Shown here in pieces: positions 1-4,974 of a stretch of DNA of 5,765 nt. The DNA is from Elusimicrobiaceae bacterium. GTDB taxonomy: Bacteria; Elusimicrobiota; Elusimicrobia; Elusimicrobiales; Elusimicrobiaceae. Position 1 is the stretch's first letter, and each line of letters begins with the position of its first letter. Location of the stretch: NCBI GenBank assembly GCA_024405075.1, contig JAKSPG010000090.1:1-5765 (forward strand), read 5' to 3'. A model generated the notes under the pieces. That model was not told the origin of the DNA. It made no database searches and was given only the letters and a program-made list of their open reading frames with translations. Position numbers and translations under genes: made by a program.

Positions 1-464
1 CATTTACGCTTATTGAATTATTAGTAGTTGTTTTGATTATCGGTATTTTGGCGGCGGTGGCATTGCCGCAGTACCAACGAGCCGTAAATAAGGCACGCTA
101 TACCCAAGCAATTATATTAGTGGAAAATATCATGCGAGCCGAACAACGATACCGGTTAGCCAATGGCAATTACACCCTTAACTTTGATGAATTAGATATG
201 GATATGCCCACACCTACCACCATTAACGGAGGGTATTATCATTACAACTGGGGATATTGTTGGTTACACCAAACGTATGTGGGTTGTCTAGTTCATTTAG
301 GTTCTTCCGCTCAAAATGCTGCTTATGTCAATGACTATTCCCCTCTGAGCAAAGAATGTTGGGCTTATCCCAAAGGTAACGCGCGCGCTAATGCATTTTG
401 TCAATACATGACAAAAAAATCGACCGGATACGACAACGGCACTTTTATAGAATATCATTTTTAA
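1..464 (+). CDS. Type IV pilin-like protein (PilE/PilA family), 5'-truncated by window edge
   Basis: A major or minor subunit of a type IV pilus or related pseudopilus, expected to be cleaved by a prepilin peptidase and assembled from the inner membrane. Reading in frame from base 3 gives FTLIELLVVVLIIGILAAVA, the classic class III signal and hydrophobic alpha-1 helix, with Glu at mature position 5. The mature protein is 153 residues, ending at TAA 462-464. Only the short leader and start codon are missing; the TTG at base 33 is internal to the helix and is not a start. After the helix come LPQYQRAVNKARY and a globular domain with four cysteines (mature positions 86, 95, 119, 133), probably forming disulfides, in a PilE-like arrangement with a C-terminal CWAYP segment. 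No other pilus gene is visible, so this may be one of several scattered pilin genes. The residue before Phe1 is encoded by xCA and so cannot be glycine. The fold assignment is firm; the exact role (major pilin, minor pilin or pseudopilin) is not determinable. Confidence 0.9.
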   Translation, partial: FTLIELLVVVLIIGILAAVALPQYQRAVNKARYTQAIILVENIMRAEQRYRLANGNYTLNFDELDMDMPTPTTINGGYYHYNWGYCWLHQTYVGCLVHLGSSAQNAAYVNDYSPLSKECWAYPKGNARANAFCQYMTKKSTGYDNGTFIEYHF

Positions 465-732
465 CGTTCCTTCTAGGCACGGGTTTTACGCGCAACCACG
501 CCCCCCGGACACAACGAGATCCTGAATCACTATACACAGGCCCCGGATAAAGACCTTCCGGGGCGCGGCGCAAAGGTAAATAGAGCGCCTTGCCAACCCC
601 AGCTACGTCAAGGGGCAGGGACGCGCAAGACGGCCAAATGTGGAAAATTGTATCGCACGGACACGACACACGGGCACAACATATTGTTGTGCCCGTGTGC
701 GTGCTTATAGAAGATAACATCAGTTGTTAATC
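465..732. other. Convergent intergenic region, GC-rich with several hairpins, no gene seen
   Basis: This gap separates the stops of the pilin gene (+) and hydA (-). By hand count bases 481-660 are about 59% GC, against about 41% for bases 1-420 of the pilin. Inverted repeats follow one another: 540-547 with 557-564 (8 bp, GCCCCGGA), 567-571 with 585-589 (5 bp), 588-594 with 614-620 (7 bp with one G-U, competing with the previous one), and the long hairpin at 662-703. A minus-strand open frame of 91 codons (445-720) exists, but it has no ribosome binding site, overlaps the pilin end, covers the hairpin and has a Cys/Arg/Pro-rich composition, so I do not call it. I recognise no tRNA, SRP RNA, tmRNA or RNase P motif. 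It may be termination sequence, a small RNA locus or simple spacer. Confidence 0.6.
662..703. terminator. Long inverted repeat, candidate bidirectional terminator between convergent genes
   Basis: Arms CACACGGGCACAAC (667-680) and GTTGTGCCCGTGTG (686-699) are perfectly complementary over 14 bp around the loop ATATT (681-685). A single bulged A at 666 allows four more pairs (662-665 with 700-703), giving 18 bp. It starts about 30 nt past the hydA stop and lies about 200 nt past the pilin stop, as expected for a shared terminator. Neither strand has a real U-tract after the stem (the + side reads CTTATAGAAG), so it is not a textbook intrinsic terminator. It could instead stabilise mRNA 3' ends or be a protein-binding palindrome. 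Confidence 0.55.
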
Positions 733-2472
733 TTATTTATCTTGGCCGGTGCGGTCCTTGCGGTCAAAGTAGTGCGTGTGCAACAACTCATGCGCCTTAT
801 GTCCGCCAATCTTATCAAAGATGGTGCCATACAACGCCATCACATCTTTGTTGTCTTGGGACTTATACGCCATCTTTGCATCGTCGTCATACAACCCTTT
901 GGCACGGTTCTTGCGGGCTTGCCAACCTTCAAATTGCGGTTGCCCCGCGCCCGCCACACATCCGCCTTGGCAGGACATGACTTCAATAAAGTCGTATTTA
1001 TTCTTTCCGGCTTTAATATCGTCTAAGAGTTTGCGCGCGTTACGAAGCCCGCTCACCACAGCCACGCGAACGGTTTTGCCCGCTACTTTCAGCTCCGCTT
1101 CTTTGACGGTGCTGTTGGCACGCAATACATCTAATTTGATTTTGCCCGCGTTTTTCGGGTCCAATTCGGCCGCCGCAAAACGAAGCGCCGCTTCCATTAC
1201 ACCGCCGGAGGCTCCGAAAATCACGCCCGCACCGGTTTTGGTACCGAACGGATGATCAAATTCTTCGTCTTTGAGGTTAGCAAAATCAATGCCGGCCTCT
1301 TTAATCATACGCGCCAAACCAACGGTCGTTACCACATGGTCCGTATCCGGGTTGCCGTCTACGTAAAATTCTTCACGTTTGATTTCGCCTTTTTTAGCCG
1401 AGCACGGCATAATCGCTACGACTACTAAATCTTCGCGCTTACCGCCTTTTTCCACAAAATCGGCCTTGATGACGGGCCCCATCATTTGCATCGGCGAGCG
1501 TGCCGTAGACAAATTAGGGATAAATTCCGGGGTGAATTTTTCCACGTAGTTTACCCAGGCCGGGCAGCAGCTGGTCAGTTGCGGCAAATTTTTGCCTTCG
1601 GTAAAACGGTGCAAAAATTCGGTGGCTTCTTCCACAATGGTTAAGTCAGCCGCAAAGGCCGTATCGTACACATAATCAAAACCTAACATACGTAGCGCGG
1701 CCGCAATTTTGCCGTCAATGCTTTTGCCTTGCGGCAAACCGAAGATTTCACCCAGCCCCACGCGCACCGCCGGAGCGATGTGTACAGCTACTTTTTTAGC
1801 CGGGTTATTGATTTCTTTGAACACTTGTTCAATTTCGCTGCAGTTGGGAGTTAAAGCGCCCACCGGGCAGACACGCGCACACTGGCCGCAAGACACACAT
1901 TCGTGGCTTTCGCCCATTCCCTTATCAAAAGCGGGCGTAATTTTAGCACGGTATCCGCGGAAGGCAAAATCAATCGCACCGATACCTTGCACTTCGTTGC
2001 AGATGCGTACGCAGTTACCGCACAAAATACATTTGCTGTTATCACGTACCAAAGCGGCGGATGAGGTATCGCGCACCGTTTCTTTTTGTTTGGCTTTAAA
2101 GCGGATTTCCGTAATACCCATTTCTTGGGCTAAACTTTGGAGTTTGCAGTGGCCCGACTTGGAACAGACGGTGCAGTTGTGATTGCCGGAGGCCAACAGC
2201 AGTTCCAAATTGATGCGGCGCAAGCGGCGGATTTCGTCCGTATTAATGCGCACGTTCATCCCGGCACGCGGAGCCACGCAACAAGACGCCACGACACCCA
2301 TGCCATCCACTTCCACCAGGCACAAACGGCAAGCGCCGTAAATTTCCAGTTCCGGCTGGTAGCAGAACGTAGTAATGTTAAAACCGGCTTTACGGATGAG
2401 TTCCAATAAGTTCCGCTCGCCTTCAATGGCTACTTTTTTCCCTTCAATAATTACAAAGTTTTCGTTTTCCAT
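733..2472 (-). CDS. hydA: [FeFe]-hydrogenase catalytic subunit HydA (trimeric, bifurcating type)
   Basis: Reduces protons to H2, or oxidises H2, at the H-cluster in the cytoplasm; 579 aa, close to the usual size of clostridial-type (CpI-like) enzymes. Domains in order: N-terminal [2Fe-2S] ferredoxin fold (about 1-80; Cys37, 48, 51 and 64 or 65); a His/Cys [4Fe-4S] segment (GNHNCTVCSKSGHC, 96-109); a 2[4Fe-4S] ferredoxin domain (Cys148/151/154/158 and 192/195/198/202); the H-cluster domain; and a C-terminal small-subunit-like domain (about 520-570, HELLHTHYF). H-cluster ligands are Cys303 (TSCCPAW), Cys357 (MPCSAKKGE), Cys501 and Cys505 (MSCQGGC). The proton relay known from CpI is complete: Cys302, Glu282, Glu285, Ser322 and Arg289. 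It lacks the extra C-terminal [2Fe-2S] domain known in Thermotoga HydA. Last gene of the operon: the ATG follows hydB by 10 nt behind a GGGAAGGG purine run. Oddities are the HxC spacing in the His/Cys segment and the Ser500 and Ala509 variants near the third H-cluster motif. The assignment is very firm; the bifurcating role rests on the hydB and hydC neighbours. Confidence 0.97.
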   Translation of the reverse strand: MENENFVIIEGKKVAIEGERNLLELIRKAGFNITTFCYQPELEIYGACRLCLVEVDGMGVVASCCVAPRAGMNVRINTDEIRRLRRINLELLLASGNHNCTVCSKSGHCKLQSLAQEMGITEIRFKAKQKETVRDTSSAALVRDNSKCILCGNCVRICNEVQGIGAIDFAFRGYRAKITPAFDKGMGESHECVSCGQCARVCPVGALTPNCSEIEQVFKEINNPAKKVAVHIAPAVRVGLGEIFGLPQGKSIDGKIAAALRMLGFDYVYDTAFAADLTIVEEATEFLHRFTEGKNLPQLTSCCPAWVNYVEKFTPEFIPNLSTARSPMQMMGPVIKADFVEKGGKREDLVVVAIMPCSAKKGEIKREEFYVDGNPDTDHVVTTVGLARMIKEAGIDFANLKDEEFDHPFGTKTGAGVIFGASGGVMEAALRFAAAELDPKNAGKIKLDVLRANSTVKEAELKVAGKTVRVAVVSGLRNARKLLDDIKAGKNKYDFIEVMSCQGGCVAGAGQPQFEGWQARKNRAKGLYDDDAKMAYKSQDNKDVMALYGTIFDKIGGHKAHELLHTHYFDRKDRTGQDK

Positions 2473-2474
2473 AA

Positions 2475-2482
2475 CCCTTCCC
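2475..2482 (-). promoter_or_regulatory. Ribosome binding site of hydA
   Basis: The 10-nt gap between the hydB stop and the hydA ATG reads GGGAAGGGTT on the minus strand. It is purine-rich but not a canonical AGGAGG, and the GGG nearest the ATG is only 2 nt away. The upstream GGGAAG part is better placed for ribosome binding. Translation of hydA is probably helped by coupling to hydB. Confidence 0.6.
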
Positions 2483-4357
2483 TTACGCGCCGATTTTCAC
2501 CGCGCCGAATTTACAAGTAGATTTGCAGCTACCGCATTTAATGCATTTTTTCGGATCAATTACATGCGGCTTACCGACGGCGCCCGTAATGGCTTGCACC
2601 GGGCAGGCCCGTTTGCACATCCCGCAGCCTTTGCATTTAGCGGGGTCAATTTCGTACTTGGCAAGTGCTTTACACACACCGGCCGGGCAGCGTTTTTCAA
2701 CGACGTGGGCCAAGTATTCATCCTTAAAATACTTCAAGGTAGAAAGCACCGGATTGGGGGCCGTTTTCCCTAACGCGCAGAGTGAAGACTTCTGCACCGC
2801 TTTGGCTAAATCTTCCAGCGTTTCTAACGTTTTCATCGTTCCGCGGCCTTCGCAAATGTCCGTCAAAAGCGAGAGCATTTGGTCCGTTCCTTCACGGCAC
2901 GGGACGCATTTACCGCACGATTCGCGCTTGGTAAATTCCAAGAAGAAGCGGGCTACGTTTACCATACAGGTTTTTTCGTTCATCACAACGAGTCCGCCCG
3001 AACCAACCATCGCACCGGCCGATTTGAGCGAATCAAAATCCAACGGTACATCAAAGTGTTCTTTGGTTAAACACCCGCCCGAAGGCCCGCCGATTTGCGC
3101 GGCTTTGAAAGCTTCCGGATTAACCGTACCGTCGCTATTGGTTGTACCGCCGGCGACGTCGTTAATTACCTGGCGCAGCGTCGTACCCATGGGGACTTCC
3201 ACCAAACCGGTGTTGGCGATATGCCCCGTTACGGCAAACGTCTTGGTGCCGGGGCTCGTGGCCGGGCCGATTTTGGCAAAATTTTCGGGGCCCATTTCAA
3301 AAATCTTGGCTACCGTAGCCAACGTTTCCACGTTGTTAATAACGGTCGGTTTACCGAACAACCCGCTGTGAGCCGGGAACGGCGGTTTGACTTTAGGCAT
3401 ACCGTCCACGGAAGCAATTAAAGCGGTTTCTTCACCGCATACAGATGCACCGGCCCCTTCCATGACGTTAATTTTGAAGTTCTTGCCGGAGCCGAAAACG
3501 TTCTCACCCAAAATACCCAACGCTTCCGCTTCTTCAATGGCTTTGCGGATACGTTTGATAGCCAGCGGGTATTCCATACGTACGTAAATGTACCCTTCAT
3601 CAGCCCCGATAGCATGCGCGGCAATCATCATCCCTTCCAACACCGCGTTGGGGTTGCCCTCCATGACCGAGCGGTCCATAAACGCACCCGGGTCGCCTTC
3701 GTCGGCGTTGCAGATAACGTATTTTTTACCTTCCGGCTCAATGCGGGCAAATTCCCATTTTTTACCGGTGGGGAATCCGCCGCCGCCGCGGCCGCGCAGG
3801 CCGGATTTAATCATTTCTTTGCAGACTTGCTCGGGCGTCATTTCCAAATAAATCCGTTTGGCTTGGGCATAACCGCCGTGAGCGATATATTCGTTGATAT
3901 CTTCCGGATTGATGCGTCCGCAATCGGCCAATAAGATACGCTGTTGTTTGGCGTAGAACGGAATATCCGCCACCGTTTTGGACTTTTGATTGTTAGCCGG
4001 GTTATGATACAACAAGCGGTCAATCACTTCGCCTTTGAGCAACGTTTTTTCAATAATTTCCGGCACGTCGGCTACTTTTACTTTTGTGTAGAAAATATCG
4101 CCCACGCTCACCAGCGGCCCTTGCGCACAGAACCCGCGGCAACCGCTCAAACTTAAATAGTTTTCCCGGCAGCCTTTGGTAACTTCTACACTGCAAGGCA
4201 AGTTGCGTTTTTCCATTTCCGTTTGGAACGCTTTGTACACATCCAGCGAACCGCCGGCAATACAACCGGTCCCACCGCAAATAACAATGCGGTGTTTGAT
4301 ATTTTTGTAGGCATCATTAAAATCTTTGGCAATTTTAGCAATATCTTTTGTCGCCAT
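2483..4357 (-). CDS. hydB: Hydrogenase subunit HydB (NuoF-like, FMN/NADH-binding, multi Fe-S)
   Basis: Diaphorase subunit of the HydABC hydrogenase: it binds FMN, exchanges electrons with NAD(H), and in the bifurcating enzyme is the branch point between NADH, ferredoxin and HydA. At 624 aa it has the full family architecture. A thioredoxin-like [2Fe-2S] domain (about 20-115) carries Cys27/Cys32 and Cys73/Cys77. The NuoF core follows, with the glycine-rich NADH/FMN motif GLRGRGGGGFPTGKKWE (187-202) and NADEGDPGAFMDR (217-229). The N3-type [4Fe-4S] site uses Cys481, 484, 487 (ESCGKCVPCREGT) and Cys527. The C-terminal 2[4Fe-4S] ferredoxin domain has Cys575/578/581/585 and 605/608/611/615. Just before it, RCPAGVC (Cys557, Cys562) is in the hinge region where bifurcating HydB proteins are reported to bind zinc; that role here is inference. 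The ATG lies 1 nt past the hydC stop (TAATATG), with GGAGG 9 nt upstream inside the hydC end, so translation is probably coupled. The extra N- and C-terminal Fe-S domains separate it from complex I NuoF. Confidence 0.96.
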   Translation of the reverse strand: MATKDIAKIAKDFNDAYKNIKHRIVICGGTGCIAGGSLDVYKAFQTEMEKRNLPCSVEVTKGCRENYLSLSGCRGFCAQGPLVSVGDIFYTKVKVADVPEIIEKTLLKGEVIDRLLYHNPANNQKSKTVADIPFYAKQQRILLADCGRINPEDINEYIAHGGYAQAKRIYLEMTPEQVCKEMIKSGLRGRGGGGFPTGKKWEFARIEPEGKKYVICNADEGDPGAFMDRSVMEGNPNAVLEGMMIAAHAIGADEGYIYVRMEYPLAIKRIRKAIEEAEALGILGENVFGSGKNFKINVMEGAGASVCGEETALIASVDGMPKVKPPFPAHSGLFGKPTVINNVETLATVAKIFEMGPENFAKIGPATSPGTKTFAVTGHIANTGLVEVPMGTTLRQVINDVAGGTTNSDGTVNPEAFKAAQIGGPSGGCLTKEHFDVPLDFDSLKSAGAMVGSGGLVVMNEKTCMVNVARFFLEFTKRESCGKCVPCREGTDQMLSLLTDICEGRGTMKTLETLEDLAKAVQKSSLCALGKTAPNPVLSTLKYFKDEYLAHVVEKRCPAGVCKALAKYEIDPAKCKGCGMCKRACPVQAITGAVGKPHVIDPKKCIKCGSCKSTCKFGAVKIGA

Positions 4358-4358
4358 A

Positions 4359-4835
4359 TTACTTGGCCTCCGCTTTGATAACTTCGTCTAGTAATTCTTC
4401 GGCCTTGGCCGGGGTTACCTGGCCGTGGACCACGTCGTCCACTACCATCACAGGCGCCAGCCCGCACGCACCCAAACAAGAAACACATTCCAGCGTAAAG
4501 AGCAAATCTTCGGTGGTTTCTTGTCCGTCTTTAAGTTTAAGTTTCTTTTTGACAGCGTCAATAATTCCCGCCGAACCTTTCACGTGGCACGCCGTACCGT
4601 TGCACACCCGAATGATGTGTTTGCCTTTGGGCGTAATAGCAAAGTGAGCAAAAAACGTCGCCACGCCGAATACTTTGGCGGGCGAAATGTTGAGTTCGTT
4701 AGCGATATAGCGCATCACATCTTCCGGTAAGAAATGATACGCGTCCTGCACTTTTTGCAGGATGGGAATTAATTTTGCGCTGTCGTAATTATTGTCTTTC
4801 AAAATTTGCGCAGCGGGTTTGAATCTGTCTGACAT
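4359..4835 (-). CDS. hydC: Hydrogenase subunit HydC (NuoE-like [2Fe-2S] protein)
   Basis: Small electron-transfer subunit of the HydABC complex, homologous to complex I NuoE (24 kDa) and placed beside the HydB flavin site. From the ATG at 4835 the protein is 158 aa, the normal size. It has an N-terminal helical region (about 1-68, with SPAKVFGVATFFAHF at 51-65 typical of NuoE) and a thioredoxin-like domain with the [2Fe-2S] ligands Cys78 and Cys83 (CNGTAC) and Cys120 and Cys124 (CLGAC); Cys117 is extra. The frame stays open upstream to a TTG at 4952, but that codon is part of the promoter -35 box. The extension (MTDFPGKRYN onward) has no family resemblance, and the 4835 ATG has an AGGAG 5 nt upstream, so the shorter start is preferred. 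It is the first gene of the operon and ends 1 nt before hydB. Confidence 0.95.
   Translation of the reverse strand: MSDRFKPAAQILKDNNYDSAKLIPILQKVQDAYHFLPEDVMRYIANELNISPAKVFGVATFFAHFAITPKGKHIIRVCNGTACHVKGSAGIIDAVKKKLKLKDGQETTEDLLFTLECVSCLGACGLAPVMVVDDVVHGQVTPAKAEELLDEVIKAEAK
4367..4371 (-). promoter_or_regulatory. Ribosome binding site of hydB
   Basis: GGAGG on the minus strand lies 9 nt before the hydB ATG and within the last codons of hydC. With the 1-nt gap between the two genes this supports translational coupling and a near-equal HydC:HydB ratio. Confidence 0.8.
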
Positions 4836-4840
4836 AAGTT

Positions 4841-4845
4841 CTCCT
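4841..4845 (-). promoter_or_regulatory. Ribosome binding site deciding the hydC start
   Basis: AGGAG on the minus strand sits 5 nt before the ATG at 4835-4833. No comparable site precedes the upstream in-frame TTG at 4952, so this motif fixes the hydC start. Confidence 0.85.
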
Positions 4846-4873
4846 GTAGAATTTAATACGGCTAAAACGACGC

Positions 4874-4899
4874 GCGTACGTTCCAAAAAACCCGTACGC
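4874..4899 (-). promoter_or_regulatory. Hairpin in the 5' untranslated leader of the hyd operon
   Basis: GCGTACG and CGTACGC form a perfect 7-bp stem (4893-4899 with 4874-4880) around a 12-nt loop with a run of six U in the transcript (GGUUUUUUGGAA). It begins about 17 nt after the predicted transcript start and ends about 28 nt before the ribosome binding site. It could protect the 5' end, act as an attenuation or protein-binding element, or be incidental. No known riboswitch was recognised. Confidence 0.45.
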
Positions 4900-4922
4900 A
4901 CTTGCATAATCCATCTGTATAT

Positions 4923-4952
4923 ATTATATCTTTTTCCCGGAAAATCCGTCAA
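4923..4952 (-). promoter_or_regulatory. Sigma70-type promoter of hydCBA with palindrome in spacer
   Basis: On the minus strand TTGACG (4952-4947, one mismatch to TTGACA) is followed after 18 nt by a perfect TATAAT (4928-4923). Transcription would start near 4916, leaving a leader of about 80 nt before hydC. Inside the spacer lies the palindrome TTTTCC-n-GGAAAA (4932-4944), well placed for a repressor or activator. The promoter lies 23 nt past the transporter stop, so hydCBA can be transcribed independently of that gene. Confidence 0.8.
4932..4944. promoter_or_regulatory. Candidate operator: 6-1-6 palindrome between -35 and -10
   Basis: TTTTCC (4932-4937) and GGAAAA (4939-4944) are perfect inverted arms around C4938, and they fill most of the 18-nt promoter spacer. 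Such placement is typical of operator sites. The sequence does not match the Rex consensus (TTGTTAA-n4-TTAACAA), the usual redox regulator of NADH-linked hydrogenases. The regulator is unknown and a chance palindrome cannot be excluded. Confidence 0.45.
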
Positions 4953-4974
4953 ACGGGCCGAATGCGCCAGTAAG

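Noticed and set aside
445..720. Minus-strand 91-codon open frame in the intergenic gap
   Set aside because: No ribosome binding site, overlaps the pilin 3' end, spans the long hairpin, and its composition looks like translated noncoding GC-rich DNA.
2523..3371. Long open frame (282 codons) on the + strand opposite hydB
   Set aside because: It is antisense to a well-conserved gene with all Fe-S and FMN motifs intact and encodes no recognisable motif; it is a by-product of hydB codon usage.
2483..4835. hydB and hydC as complex I nuoF and nuoE
   Set aside because: HydB has an added N-terminal thioredoxin-like [2Fe-2S] and a C-terminal 2[4Fe-4S] domain, and the operon continues into an H-cluster hydrogenase rather than nuoG and membrane subunits.
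4836..4952. 39-residue N-terminal extension of HydC from TTG at 4952
   Set aside because: The TTG is part of the -35 box, the extension spans the -10 and leader hairpin, and the ATG at 4835 has a good AGGAG; the shorter form has the normal family length.
4935..4974. Possible terminator after the transporter gene (CCGT-TTG-ACGG followed by ATTTT)
   Set aside because: The stem is only 4 bp and overlaps the hyd -35 box; too weak to call.
4836..4974. Rex-type redox operator upstream of hydC
   Set aside because: No sequence close to TTGTTAA-n4-TTAACAA was found; the only palindrome in the promoter is of a different type.
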